A stretch of DNA of 64,000 nt from JBFMAI01 sp040755725 (GCA_040755725.1 JBFMAI010000032.1:62001-126000), one strand, 5' to 3'; positions 34,975-45,204 are shown, counted from the first letter of the stretch. Program-made: numbers and translations. The notes: generated by a model not told the origin, from the letters alone.

Positions 34975-35325
34975 ATGCCCCTGTGGTCCGCAACTGGGAC
35001 GACCGCGCCGGTGTGGATACGACTGGCCGTCGGCGACGCGGACCTGGTGGGCGTGTTCCTGTGGTTCGCGGTGGTGGCCGTGGCGTCGCTGGCGGGGTTC
35101 TACCTGGTGGTGGCGTTGCGCCGGTGGATGCAGCGCGAGACGCGCGTCGAGTCCTTCACCCTTCAGGACCTACGCGACATGCGGGCCCGCGGGGACATCA
35201 GCGACCAGGAGTTCAGCGCGATGCGGGCCGCGATGCTGGCGCAGCAGGACTTCCGCGACGCCCGCGCGCCCGATGACTCGGCTTCCGCGGGCCACTCCGG
35301 CGACCCGCGCGCCGACGAACCCTAG
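34975..35325 (+). CDS. Small membrane protein with SHOCT-like C-terminus
   Basis: A 116-residue protein with one transmembrane segment (GVFLWFAVVAVASLAGFYLV, about residues 27-46) followed by a cytoplasmic tail whose LQDLRDMRARGDISDQEFSA resembles the SHOCT motif, a short helical hairpin found at the C-terminus of many small membrane proteins. The final 25 residues are Asp/Ala-rich and disordered. The start ATG at 34975 is chosen because the conserved part begins there; longer frames upstream overlap the STN gene. Function unknown. Confidence 0.7.
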   Translation: MPLWSATGTTAPVWIRLAVGDADLVGVFLWFAVVAVASLAGFYLVVALRRWMQRETRVESFTLQDLRDMRARGDISDQEFSAMRAAMLAQQDFRDARAPDDSASAGHSGDPRADEP

Positions 35326-35334
35326 AACACCCGT

Positions 35335-35393
35335 CAGAACCCCGCACGCCCGTGCGGGGCCGGGTGGCCCACGACTTGCGTGGCGGGCTCAGT
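35335..35393. repeat. Intergenic repeat family A, copy 5 (full)
   Basis: Starts CAGAACCCCGCACGCCCGTG, continues CGGGGCCGGGTGG and CCCACGACTTGCGTGGCGGG, and ends CTCAG. Both hairpins are present; the terminal CAGAACCC/GGGCTCAG pairing is imperfect compared with other copies. Confidence 0.75.
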
Positions 35394-35539
35394 CCGCAGC
35401 TCTCAAGCATCTGCGTGCCCGTTGGACTTGCGGCCCCACCCCGCTAGAATGGCTAAGGTTGGCACGGTCAACGCGTCGAGAAAACAGGAGGCCGGCGACG
35501 TGACGGTCTCCGTCCGGCGGCGGGATGGCAGGAGAACGT

Positions 35540-36820
<1,281 letters not shown>

Positions 36821-36920
36821 AGGCCGTCGTCACCCCTCTCCCTCCCCGGGAGGGGCGGGAGGAGGGTCTGGACTGCCGTGCGCGAACATGGGGCGCAGGG
36901 GGCGGTGCCAGCGCGCCGGG

Positions 36921-36960
36921 GCGGCCCAAGCGCGGCTGGCCGGGAGGCTCGCCCTCCCGT
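36921..36960. repeat. Intergenic repeat family B, copy 4
   Basis: GCGGCTGGCCGGGAGGCTCG followed by CCCTCCCG; it shares the core with the copies at 19001 and 58308 and lies between convergent clpX and nfu. Confidence 0.55.
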
Positions 36961-37015
36961 CCTTGGTCCCGCGTCTCTAAGTACCCAGTGACCGCCGGGG
37001 CCCCCGGCTCACCCG

Positions 37016-37270
37016 TCAACCCGCATCGTTGACGACCCCACGGATTTCGGGAATGCGCTGTCGCAGGTGCCGTTCTACGCCCATTTGGAGCGTCATGGCG
37101 GCGTGAGGACATGACCGGCAGGCACCGCGCAGCCGGACGTGGGCGATTCCATCCTCGACGCGCAGGAGCTCGATGTCGCCGCCGTCCGCCTGGATGAACG
37201 GACGGAAGCTCTCGATCACGTCGCGTGTGCGCTCTTCGAGCGACTTTCCGGCCGGTGCTGTATCGGTCAT
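37016..37270 (-). CDS. NifU C-terminal-like (Nfu) iron-sulfur scaffold
   Basis: An 84-residue single-domain Nfu protein. It has the family block FRPFIQADGGDIELLRVEDG and the cluster-binding motif RLRGACRSCPHAAMTLQ (CxxC), followed by GVERHLRQRIPEI. Such proteins assemble or deliver [4Fe-4S] clusters to target enzymes. The ATG at 37270 (MTDTAPAGKSLEERT) agrees with the family N-terminus; the longer in-frame extension upstream has no homology features. It lies downstream of the kinase gene on the same strand, with 384 bases between. Confidence 0.9.
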   Translation of the reverse strand: MTDTAPAGKSLEERTRDVIESFRPFIQADGGDIELLRVEDGIAHVRLRGACRSCPHAAMTLQMGVERHLRQRIPEIRGVVNDAG

Positions 37271-37654
37271 GGTTGCGTCTCCGTCACTGCGGGTCGGCCC
37301 TCCCCCTACCGACCGTCGTCGGGGCCGACTACGGCTCACCGTACCGACCTGAAGATACCCGGAAGCGTGCCGGGTCACAACGTCGCGTGCGATCGACGGC
37401 GGCGGCCCGGCGGTCGGCTTCCCAGAAAAAAAGAAAGGAAAATGTGCGCGGCCCGCCCCCGGCCAACGCATGTACACGTGTGACCGGAGGACGTGCGGGC
37501 GGGTGACAGCAGGCCGGAACCTTCCCGGGCGACGACAGCCACGGCGCCCCCGCGGACGTGGCGCGTTGCTCCGCCCGGGAGGTTTCGGCTTGCGCTGGGC
37601 CCCCAGCGGACGAGGTCGCAGCTCGCCTTCGGCAGTCCGACCGCGGCGTTGCTC
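37271..37654. other. Intergenic region between kinase and nfu, with possible terminator
   Basis: No gene is seen. On the minus strand, the kinase transcript would run into a GC-rich segment GGCCGGGGGCGGGCCGCG followed by a U-rich run TTTTCCTTTCTTTTTTT (about 37443-37427), which could act as a weak intrinsic terminator. The promoter of nfu must also lie here. Confidence 0.4.
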
Positions 37655-39973
37655 TCAATCCCCACCGAAGAGCGTTCGCAGCCGCCAGCGGGCCAGCAGG
37701 TACTCGGCCATCGGGGTCTCGTGGTCACTCAGGTCGCATTCGACCCGGGTGGCCACGCAGTCCGCGAAGTTCCGCCGCGCCGCGGCCTTGTCCCCCGCCA
37801 GCAAACACGCCTCACCGGCGTAGTAGTAGGCTTCGCACACCTGCTCCCGGTCGCGACGGTCCGCGGTGGCCACCAGGTCCTCCGGTCGAGTGACCCCGCT
37901 CAGGCAGCGAAAGATGCGCTGCAACCACGGAGAACACTGCTCCTCGCTCGTCGCCTCCGCTAGCCGGGTCTCAGCTGCCACCAACGACCCGGTGTGCCGC
38001 AGAATCAGATAGGCCCGGACTTCGGCGTACGAGGGGTCGTTGCTGAGGTGGCGGAAGGAGCGATAGTCGTCCAGGGCCTCCTGCGGACGATTGAGCATCC
38101 ACAGCACGGTGGCCCGTGCGTACCGCGCCCAGCGTTGGGCGTTCCGTTGGTCGCGGCAGCGTTCCAGCGCGGCGTCGTAATCCGCCAGGGCCTGCTCCAG
38201 GTTGTTCATTCGCCAGTGTAGATCACCCCGGTGGCGGTAGGCCGCCCAATCGCCGGTCTGCTCGATCACCGCCGTGCACAGCTCCAACGCTTCGGAAGGC
38301 CGCCCGAGGCGCAGCAGAATCGAGGCTTCAAGCCACGTCCATCGCCGGGCGGTCTCCAGGGCCTGAATTCGCCGCGTGCTTTCCAGAGCGCCGGGCCAGT
38401 CCTCGAGCTGGAGCTGACCGTGGACCATGCGACGCCAGGCCCGAATGTGGCGTGGGTCGCGCTGGACCGCCTCACGAGCGCATTCGACCGCCCGGGGAAC
38501 TTGGAGCGTGGCCAAGGAACGCAGATACCAGGCTTCGGCGTCATCCGGCGGCGTAGCCGCGGACGAGGCTTGCACGGCGTCCGGCTGCTCTGGATTCCCG
38601 GTCGCCGTCAGGATTTCGGCCAACAACAGGCGACAGGCCCACTGCGACGGGTCGCGCAACACCTCCCGCCGGAGGAAGTCAACCGCCTCGTAGGCGGAGG
38701 CCCCCCTGAACAGCGTCTGGGCCCGTGCGAGTTTCACGGACGGCAGGTGCGGACTGACCGCGTAGATCTCCGCGGCCGCGTTCAGCGCAACCGCCACGTG
38801 ACCACTCTCCAGCGCCAGCAGGGTGTCGAGGGCGGTGTTCTGCGAGTCGCCTGCGCGGCGTTTTCGCTCAACCTCGGCTGCCCGGCTCTGCCACCAGGCA
38901 CTGGCAACCGCGCCACCCACCGCCGCCAGAAGCACCAGGCTGCCCAGGGCAATGCGTAGGCGATGTCGTGTGATGCGCTTTCGCAAGACGTACAGCCCGC
39001 TGGGCGACCGGGCCACGATCGGCTCCCCCCGCAGGTAGCGGCCGAGGTCGGAGCCGAACTCGCTGGCAGAGGCATATCGCCGCGCGGGATCCTTCTCGAT
39101 CGCCTTCAGGACGATCAAATCGAGGTCGCGGTCCACCGCCCGGGTGAACCCGGAGGGTCGGGGCGCCGGCTCATCGAGTATCCGCCGCACGATGTCGTTC
39201 AGGTTCCCTGACCGGTCGAACGGAAGCCGGCCCGTGAGGGCCTCGTAGAGCATCACACCTAGGGCGTACACGTCGCTGCGCGCGTCAGCCACCAGCGTTC
39301 CGCCGCCGGCTTGCTCCGGGGAAAGATAGAGCGGCGTGCCGACGATCTGACCGGCCAAGGACAGCGATTGCGCGTATCCCGCGCTCGTCACGTCCACGTC
39401 CAACGCCTTGGAAAGGCCGAAGTCCAGGACATGCGGGGGACCGTCGGCGGTGACGAGCACGTTGGCGGGTTTGAGATCGCGGTGGACCACTCCCTTCTGG
39501 TGGGCGTGCTCCAGGGCGTCGCAGATGTGCTGGAAGACGGTCAGCAGCCGCGGCAGGTCCGGTTGCACGGCGGCCATCCAGTCGTTCAACCGCGTTCCGT
39601 CCACGAAGTCCATGGCGTAGTAGGGCTGCCCATCGACGGTGCGACCGCTTTCGAAGATGCGCGCGATACCAGGGTGCTGGCAGCGGGCGGCGAGCTCAAT
39701 CTCGCGCTGGAAGCGCTCCCGGGCCGCTGCGGAGGCGTAAACCCCGCCGAGCATCACCTTTACGGCCACCAGCCGCCGCGTCGAGACCTGAAGGGCCTTG
39801 TACACAACCCCCATTCCCCCGCGCCCGATTTCCTCCCGCAGCTCATAACCCGGGACGGCGTTGACCGGCGGTGCGGGGGCGCGGGCCGCCGCCGCCAATT
39901 CGGCCGCTTCCCGGCGGGCCGCGTCAATCAGCGCCGCTTCACGATTCCCGTCGCACGACCCGTTGTCGGACAT
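37655..39973 (-). CDS. Membrane Ser/Thr protein kinase with TPR sensor part
   Basis: A 772-residue Hanks-type kinase. The kinase domain (about 43-310) has the Gly-rich loop IGRGGMGVVYKA, the VAVKV lysine, HRDLKPANVLV, DFGLSK and an APE-equivalent SPEQAGGG. A single transmembrane helix follows near 337-357 (ALGSLVLLAAVGGAVASAWW), then a long helical region with TPR-like repeats (AEAWYLRSLATLQ; LHWRMNNLEQALADYDAALE). The predicted topology puts the kinase inside and the TPR part outside the inner membrane. It directly follows an ECF sigma gene, a pairing common in planctomycetes, so the kinase may control that sigma factor. Confidence 0.95.
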   Translation of the reverse strand: MSDNGSCDGNREAALIDAARREAAELAAAARAPAPPVNAVPGYELREEIGRGGMGVVYKALQVSTRRLVAVKVMLGGVYASAAARERFQREIELAARCQHPGIARIFESGRTVDGQPYYAMDFVDGTRLNDWMAAVQPDLPRLLTVFQHICDALEHAHQKGVVHRDLKPANVLVTADGPPHVLDFGLSKALDVDVTSAGYAQSLSLAGQIVGTPLYLSPEQAGGGTLVADARSDVYALGVMLYEALTGRLPFDRSGNLNDIVRRILDEPAPRPSGFTRAVDRDLDLIVLKAIEKDPARRYASASEFGSDLGRYLRGEPIVARSPSGLYVLRKRITRHRLRIALGSLVLLAAVGGAVASAWWQSRAAEVERKRRAGDSQNTALDTLLALESGHVAVALNAAAEIYAVSPHLPSVKLARAQTLFRGASAYEAVDFLRREVLRDPSQWACRLLLAEILTATGNPEQPDAVQASSAATPPDDAEAWYLRSLATLQVPRAVECAREAVQRDPRHIRAWRRMVHGQLQLEDWPGALESTRRIQALETARRWTWLEASILLRLGRPSEALELCTAVIEQTGDWAAYRHRGDLHWRMNNLEQALADYDAALERCRDQRNAQRWARYARATVLWMLNRPQEALDDYRSFRHLSNDPSYAEVRAYLILRHTGSLVAAETRLAEATSEEQCSPWLQRIFRCLSGVTRPEDLVATADRRDREQVCEAYYYAGEACLLAGDKAAARRNFADCVATRVECDLSDHETPMAEYLLARWRLRTLFGGD

Positions 39974-40048
39974 CCGAGGTCCTCGATACGTGCGCCGAGG
40001 TCGCCCGCAAGAGACGATGCGCGATCCTCGTTGACGCGGCGCCCGGTC

Positions 40049-40693
40049 TCATCCCGAGCTCATGTATGCCGACGCCTGCCCCAATGCGCCGGCCAACCGC
40101 CGGTGGGCCCGGGCCCGCATGTTGAAGACCGCCCCGGCGCTACGACCGAGCAGTCGGGCCACCTCCTTTATGGGCCGCTGCTCCAGATCGTAGAGCACGA
40201 TCACGCGACGGTAGTCGTCCGGCAGGCGTTCCAGCGCCGCACTTAGCTGCGCTCGCCACTCCCGGCGGGCCACATGCTGACTCGGCGTCGTGCCGGCCGC
40301 CGCCAGAGCTTCGACCAACGCCTGGGTCGCGCCGTCGGCCGTCCCCGCGCTGCGTCGTCGGTCCGTTCCGCGCCTTTCGGCGGTCAACATGCGAACGGCG
40401 TCGGTGAGCCGGCTTTCGGCGACCTTTCGCAGCCAGGCCAGGAAGCGACGCTCGTTCGTATACCGCAGGTGCGGCAAGGCCAGAAACGCGTCCGTGTACG
40501 CTTGCTGCATGATGTCGTCGACCGAGAGCATCGCGCGCCAGCGGCGCGGCAGACGCGGCGCGATCCAGCGGCGAACGGAGGGCCCGTGACGGCCCAGCAG
40601 AGTGGCAAGCTCCTGTTCCGTCAGGCCCGCGCCCGCGACCAGCGATTCCGATTCACTCCGTGTCATGGCTCTCTGGCGACGGCCCGCGCCCAT
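40049..40693 (-). CDS. ECF-type RNA polymerase sigma factor
   Basis: About 214 residues. Region 2 is visible as RWRAMLSVDDIMQQAYTDAF followed by RFLAWLRKVAESRLTDAVR (core binding and -10 recognition); region 4 is ALERLPDDYRRVIVLYDLEQ with the helix-turn-helix IKEVARLLGRSAGAVFNMRA. No anti-sigma gene is adjacent; instead a membrane kinase gene starts 75 bases downstream, suggesting phosphorylation-based control. The start could be ATG 40693 or ATG 40666; a TTG further upstream (40723) is less likely. Confidence 0.9.
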   Translation of the reverse strand: MGAGRRQRAMTRSESESLVAGAGLTEQELATLLGRHGPSVRRWIAPRLPRRWRAMLSVDDIMQQAYTDAFLALPHLRYTNERRFLAWLRKVAESRLTDAVRMLTAERRGTDRRRSAGTADGATQALVEALAAAGTTPSQHVARREWRAQLSAALERLPDDYRRVIVLYDLEQRPIKEVARLLGRSAGAVFNMRARAHRRLAGALGQASAYMSSG

Positions 40694-40821
40694 CGCAGTG
40701 GTTTCCCTTATGGTAACCAACAAGTTGCTGCTGACTCAATCGACGGAGGGCCCGGATAACGCGGCGGCTCCCGCCGATGGCTCCTGGCTTTGGCCGCTGA
40801 GGGACGTGGGCCATCGCACAC

Positions 40822-40866
40822 GAGGGCGAGCCTCCCGGCGAGCTGCGGCTCGGCAGGCCGGCAGGG
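40822..40866. repeat. Intergenic repeat family B, copy 5
   Basis: GAGGGCGAGCCTCCCGGCGA followed by GCTGCGGCTCGGCAGG; nearly the same as the copy at 58308 over the first 30 bases. Confidence 0.65.
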
Positions 40867-40940
40867 TCGCCGCAGGAGACAGTCTTGCCCTCTCGTCGGC
40901 AGTTCCTCGGAACCACTCACTGAAGCCGCCGGGCGAGTAC

Positions 40941-40980
40941 CGGGCCGCTCGCCCCGCACTCGCGAGCGGGGTTCTGGTGG
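40941..40980. repeat. Intergenic repeat family A, copy 6 (half copy)
   Basis: CGCTCGCCCCGCACTCGCGA followed by GCGGGGTTCTGGTGGG: one hairpin and the GGGGTTCTG end. Confidence 0.6.
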
Positions 40981-41308
40981 GCCTTTTCACCGCCAGGGAG
41001 TCAGACACCGCCGGCTTTCGCCGGGGGTGGGTAAACCGCGGAACTGTGCGGGGAAAAAGATGATCTCGCGCGTGAGTACGGGGCCGATCTTACGTTCGTC
41101 ATAATGTGCGGATGGACGTGCGGGTCGCTGCGCCGGCAGGGCAGCAGACGGCTCCTCCCGGGCGGCACGGGTGACGCTCCCCGCGGTCGTCAGACCGATG
41201 TGCGCTCGGGAGGAATGCCGTCCTTACATCACCCTTCATGGTTCGATCGCTCTTGTACGCCGGGCCCTGCGCGCCTACGAGTTGCTAATAGGACCCAATG
41301 CATAGGTG

Positions 41309-41346
41309 GTGGCCGCCAGTCCCCGCACTGGCGTGCGGGTTCTGAC
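41309..41346. repeat. Intergenic repeat family A, copy 7 (half copy)
   Basis: GGTGGCCGCCAGTCCCCGCA followed by CTGGCGTGCGGGTTCTGACG: a hairpin plus the GGGTTCTG end. It lies about 30 bases beyond the 3' end of the tRNA gene. Confidence 0.6.
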
Positions 41347-41377
41347 GAGCGTTCCGCGGGATCTGGGACGGGCATAC

Positions 41378-41451
41378 TGGGTCAGGCGGGATTCGAACCC
41401 GCACTGGAGGGATTTTAAGTCCCTTGCCTCTGCCGGTTGGGCTACTGACCC
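41378..41451 (-). tRNA. tRNA with anticodon UAA (Leu-type) but short variable loop
   Basis: A 74-nt cloverleaf on the minus strand. The acceptor GGGTCAG/CTGACCC pairs fully; the discriminator is A; CCA is not encoded. The D-arm is GCCC-AACCGGCA-GAGGC, with one bulged base. The anticodon arm is AGGGA-CTTAAAA-TCCCT, giving anticodon TAA (leucine UUA). The variable loop is only CCAGT. The T-arm is GCGGG-TTCGAAT-CCCGC. Normal bacterial tRNA-Leu is class II with a long variable arm, so this is an unusual class I tRNA with a leucine anticodon. It could be a divergent tRNA-Leu, a differently charged tRNA or a decaying copy. It lies 33 bases downstream of ygfZ. Confidence 0.8.
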
Positions 41452-41484
41452 ATCGCCCCCGCTGTTCTGGACGTATTCCGGCGC

Positions 41485-42528
41485 CTATATGGAGCACACA
41501 GTCACCGGCCGCGGTGGGGTGCCGACGGTAATTTCCGCGAAACCGGTCACGGACGTGCTCAGATATCCCAGGCCAACCCAGTGCGGCTGCGTGGGATGTC
41601 GGACCAGGGACGTGACTCGCCCAATGTTCCGCGCGTCGCGCGCCAGCGGCGCCGGCAGGGTCAGCCCCTCCCCCTGGCTGACGCGGAGCTGCACGAGTCG
41701 GCGGGCGAGGGCCCCGCGCGAGCGCATTCGTTCGATGATCTCCTGACCGAGGTAGCAGCCCTTGCGGTCGTTGATCGCGCGTTCGCGCTGGCTGGTTTCG
41801 GGCGGCAGGACGGAATCGTCGATATCCCGGCCGAGCCAGGGTATGCCGGCTTCGATGCGCAGGACATCCACAGTCCGATAACCCACGGGTCGCCCCCCTG
41901 CCTCGGCGATGCGGTCCCACCAGGCCGCTGCCTGCCCGCGCGGCACAACGAGGTCGAAACCCATCAGGCCGGCAAAATCGTGGCGTATGAGTCGCGCGTC
42001 GCCCTCGAGTGGCACGCTGGCGAGCGGCCCCAGCACCGGAAGATTGGCGACGCCCAGCGACGCCGCGATCGTCCGGGTCTGCGGTCCGCAACAGCCCAGG
42101 CGCGCGACGTGCCCGTTCGCGTTCTCGATATGCACGTCCTCGCTGATCAGGTGGCGGTCGAAGTGGGCGGCGGCGACCGGGACGGCCACACGATCCACAT
42201 CCAACCAGAACGCATCGGGCAGGCACAGGATGTTGAGGTCGAAGAGGATCCGGCCCTGGACGTTCACCGCGAACGCGTACTGCCCCATATTCTCCCCCAG
42301 CAGGGTCACCGCATTCGCGACGAGGTTGTTCAGCCACGCCGCGCGATCGCGGCCGCGAACGATCAACAGCCCGCGGTCGCTGCGATCGACCAACGCCGCG
42401 CCCTGGCGCGCCGCGTGATACTCCTCGGCCGGCGGGCCGAACGCCGCCGCCATCCGAACGCCACGGATTCCTTCGATCTCCCTTGCCCGGTACGCCTGGG
42501 CGTCGGAGAAGGGTGACAGGTCGCTCAT
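41485..42528 (-). CDS. ygfZ: YgfZ/GcvT-like folate-binding protein
   Basis: A 347-residue protein of the GcvT/YgfZ family. The YgfZ signature KGCYLGQEIIERMRSRG is near residue 255, and the N-terminal half has the GcvT-fold strands (GALVDRSDRGLLIVRGRDRA; VNVQGRILFDLNIL). YgfZ binds tetrahydrofolate and helps repair or assemble iron-sulfur clusters. The cysteine in KGCY is the functional residue of the family. The ATG at 42528 has a strong GGGAGGA ribosome-binding site. It diverges from cinA with 100 bases between the starts. Confidence 0.9.
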   Translation of the reverse strand: MSDLSPFSDAQAYRAREIEGIRGVRMAAAFGPPAEEYHAARQGAALVDRSDRGLLIVRGRDRAAWLNNLVANAVTLLGENMGQYAFAVNVQGRILFDLNILCLPDAFWLDVDRVAVPVAAAHFDRHLISEDVHIENANGHVARLGCCGPQTRTIAASLGVANLPVLGPLASVPLEGDARLIRHDFAGLMGFDLVVPRGQAAAWWDRIAEAGGRPVGYRTVDVLRIEAGIPWLGRDIDDSVLPPETSQRERAINDRKGCYLGQEIIERMRSRGALARRLVQLRVSQGEGLTLPAPLARDARNIGRVTSLVRHPTQPHWVGLGYLSTSVTGFAEITVGTPPRPVTVCSI

Positions 42529-42628
42529 GTCGATCCTCCCAACGGCTCGCCGTCCGGCGCACCCATTCGCAGCGCGGGGAGGGTCCACTACAATCCGACA
42601 CACTACGGCAATCCGGCGAGCGGTGCAA

Positions 42629-43939
42629 ATGAGGTCAGGCGGCGCCACGGCGTGGATCGTTTCCATCGGGACGGAATTGACCCTGGGCCGCGCGCTCGAC
42701 ACCAACGCGAATTGGCTGGCCGGGCGCTTGGCGGAGTTGGGCTACCGTGCGACCCGCTTCGTGGTGGTCCCGGATGACGAGCCGGCCATTCGCGCTGCGC
42801 TGTATGAGGCCGCGGAGCACGCCGAGCTGGTCATGGCCACCGGCGGGTTGGGGCCGACGGAGGATGATCTGACCCGCGGGGCGTTGGCGGCCGCGGCCGG
42901 CGTCCCGCTGGTGTTGGACGAGGTGAGCCTGGAACAGATGCGCGCGTTCTTCGCGCGTCGGGGACGCGTCATGCCGGAGGCGAACCGGGTGCAGGCGTAC
43001 ATCCCGCAGACCGGCACGGCGCTGGCGAACGCGTGCGGGACGGCCCCCGGCATCCGGATGGTCCTGAAGGGCACACCGTGTTACGTCATGCCGGGCGTCC
43101 CGTTCGAAATGCGCGCGATGTTCGACGGGCTCGTGGCGCCGGAATTGCGCGAGCGGTCCCGCGGGGCCGTCCTGCGCACGCGCGAACTCCGCACGTATGG
43201 GCTCCCGGAATCGACCCTGGGCGAGCGCATTGCCGACCTGATGCGGCCGGGCGGTCGCGTGACTGTCGGCACGAGCGCGGGCTACGGGCTCATCACCATT
43301 CGGTTGTCCGCCGCCGCCGCGGACCCCGCCCAGGCCGACGCCCTGCTGGACGAGACGGAAGCCGAGCTGCGGCGACGGCTGGGCGCGGTGGTCTACGGGC
43401 GCGATTCGGACACCCTTGCCGGCGTCGTCGGCCGGCTACTGGAGTCCCGGGGCCGGACGGTAGCCACCGGGGAATCGTGTACCGGCGGTCTGATCGCCAA
43501 GCTGCTGACGGATACGCCCGGCAGCAGCCGTTACTTCCGCGGCGGCATCGTGGCGTATGCCAACGACGCGAAGGAGCGGGTGCTGGGGGTGTCGCCGACC
43601 GACCTGGCAAGCCATGGGGCGGTGAGCGCGGTCGTCGCGCGGGCGATGGCCACGGGCGCGGCGCGGGCGTTGGGGGCGGATTATGGGCTCGGCGTGACGG
43701 GCATCGCGGGGCCCGAAGGGGGCTCGGCCGAAAAGCCCGTCGGGTTGGTTTACATCGGTCACTGCGGGCCGCGTGGCGCGGACGCTGTGGAATACCGCTT
43801 CGGCGGCGACGCGCCGCGTGAGGCGATTCGGCTGCGGGCGGCGTGGGCCGCCCTGGATTGGGTGCGGCAAGACCTGCTGGGTGACGCCGCCCCGGCCCCC
43901 GACGGCCCGATTCACTGCTGCGACAGCGGTGGCCGATAA
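42629..43939 (+). CDS. cinA: CinA: molybdopterin-binding-like domain plus NMN deamidase domain
   Basis: A 436-residue two-domain CinA. Residues 1-170 form the MoaB/MogA-like domain with IGTELTLGRALDTNANWLA and ATGGLGPTEDDLTRGALA, an ADP-ribose pyrophosphatase in studied homologues. Residues about 275-430 form the PncC-type amidase with TGESCTGGLIAKLLTDTPGS, RYFRGGIVAYANDAK and GVTGIAGPEGGSAEKPVG. Together they recycle pyridine nucleotides from NMN. The ATG at 42629 begins the conserved fold; the frame is open farther upstream but overlaps the ygfZ promoter area. Confidence 0.94.
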   Translation: MRSGGATAWIVSIGTELTLGRALDTNANWLAGRLAELGYRATRFVVVPDDEPAIRAALYEAAEHAELVMATGGLGPTEDDLTRGALAAAAGVPLVLDEVSLEQMRAFFARRGRVMPEANRVQAYIPQTGTALANACGTAPGIRMVLKGTPCYVMPGVPFEMRAMFDGLVAPELRERSRGAVLRTRELRTYGLPESTLGERIADLMRPGGRVTVGTSAGYGLITIRLSAAAADPAQADALLDETEAELRRRLGAVVYGRDSDTLAGVVGRLLESRGRTVATGESCTGGLIAKLLTDTPGSSRYFRGGIVAYANDAKERVLGVSPTDLASHGAVSAVVARAMATGAARALGADYGLGVTGIAGPEGGSAEKPVGLVYIGHCGPRGADAVEYRFGGDAPREAIRLRAAWAALDWVRQDLLGDAAPAPDGPIHCCDSGGR

Positions 43940-44046
43940 TGAACGAAAGCGGTACGCTAGGCGTAATTGTGTCGGGGAGGCGGATGTCGGGCGGTGCGCC
44001 GGCGACCGCTGCCAGGCTCGGCGACCTGACGAGAGGAGTTGCTGCG

Positions 44047-45204
44047 ATGATGCGTGCACATGCCGTTCTGGGTTTGCTTCTCGGCTTGGTCGTGCTGACC
44101 GCGGCGGCGCAAGATCCTCCGGGGACGGGCGGGGGCGCGCCGGCCGGGCCGCAGACCGGTCTGACCCCGGACCAGGCCGTGGCTCTGGCCCAGGAGCGGT
44201 GGAAGGCGGGGCAGGCTTCGGAGGCGATGGAGCTGCTGCGCAACGTGCTCCAAGCGATACCGGGGCACACCGAGGCCAACCTGTTGGCGGGCGACATCCT
44301 GATCGCGAACAATGACTTCGACACCGCGCGCAACCACTTCAAGCAGGTATTGAGCGCGGAGCCGAGCAATTTTCGGGCGAACCTAGGCTACGGGAAGATC
44401 CTCGTCGCCAACCGGTCGCCACGGCACGCGGTCACCTTCCTCGAACAAGCGGAATCCGTAGCACCGGCCAGCGGCCGCAGCGAGGTGAAGCAGCTTCTGG
44501 CCACGGTGTACTTCCAGATGGGGCAGATGCAGAAGGCGATTGACAAGGCCCAGGAAGCGGTCCAGGCGAACCCGGACGACCTGATGGCGCTGCGCACGCT
44601 GATCGAGCTACGGCAGCCCGCCGCCGAGCGCGACCCGCGCCAGACCGAGCTCGCCGCAGCCGACGCGGAGAAGCTGGTGCAGAAGGCGGCGGCGGTGGTG
44701 GAGAGAGACCCCTGGACACCCGCCACGCTCCAGAAACTCGGCGACGCGTATCAGGTCCGCATGGCGGTCTTGCAGGCGTACCACAACAGCTTCTACGAGC
44801 GCGACCGGCGCGGCCAGTTCCTGGACCGGTTGCTGCCGGGGCGCGGGCCGGAGGCCGCCGCCGTGCTGATGCGGGCGGTGGAGACGCGGCGGCAGTCCGC
44901 GTTGCTGGCGCTGATCCTCGCCGAGCATGAGTCCCTGATGATGGCGGAGCGCGCCGTGGCCGACACGTATGATCCGAAGAACGTGGGGTACCTGGAGAAG
45001 TTGCTGGCGTCGTACCAGCAGATTCAGGAGCTGACGGCGCGGCTGGCCGGACCGGGCGTCTTCGCCGACACGACGCTTCAGGACAAGGCCGTCGAAGTGT
45101 GCCACAAAATCCTGGAAGTGGACGCCAACAACGCCAAGGCACGCGAGTATCTGCAAGCTGCGGGGCTCACGCCGACCGCCGAGCCGCACGGCACGGCGGG
45201 ATAA
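44047..45204 (+). CDS. Exported TPR protein
   Basis: A 385-residue protein with a signal peptide (AHAVLGLLLGLVVLTAAAQ) and Pro/Gly-rich linker, then four or more TPR units: AVALAQERWKAGQASEAMEL, LLAGDILIANNDFDTARNHF, LATVYFQMGQMQKAIDKAQE and a degenerate unit with LMALRTLIELRQ. The C-terminal half is helical without a named fold. It probably organises partners in the periplasm; no catalytic residues are seen. ATG 44047 (or 44050) follows a GAGAGGAG ribosome-binding site. It starts 107 bases after cinA on the same strand. Confidence 0.8.
   Translation: MMRAHAVLGLLLGLVVLTAAAQDPPGTGGGAPAGPQTGLTPDQAVALAQERWKAGQASEAMELLRNVLQAIPGHTEANLLAGDILIANNDFDTARNHFKQVLSAEPSNFRANLGYGKILVANRSPRHAVTFLEQAESVAPASGRSEVKQLLATVYFQMGQMQKAIDKAQEAVQANPDDLMALRTLIELRQPAAERDPRQTELAAADAEKLVQKAAAVVERDPWTPATLQKLGDAYQVRMAVLQAYHNSFYERDRRGQFLDRLLPGRGPEAAAVLMRAVETRRQSALLALILAEHESLMMAERAVADTYDPKNVGYLEKLLASYQQIQELTARLAGPGVFADTTLQDKAVEVCHKILEVDANNAKAREYLQAAGLTPTAEPHGTAG

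Larger units (their letters stand above)
40694..41377. other. Repeat-bearing intergenic region between sigma gene and tRNA
   Basis: About 684 bases without a supportable gene. It holds one family B copy (40822) and two family A copies (40941 and 41309), the highest local concentration of family A. The sigma-factor promoter should lie at the left end. Confidence 0.6.

Noticed and set aside
41104..41418. Small open frame overlapping the tRNA region
   Set aside because: It runs through two repeats and the tRNA gene on the other strand and has no ribosome-binding site or conserved features.
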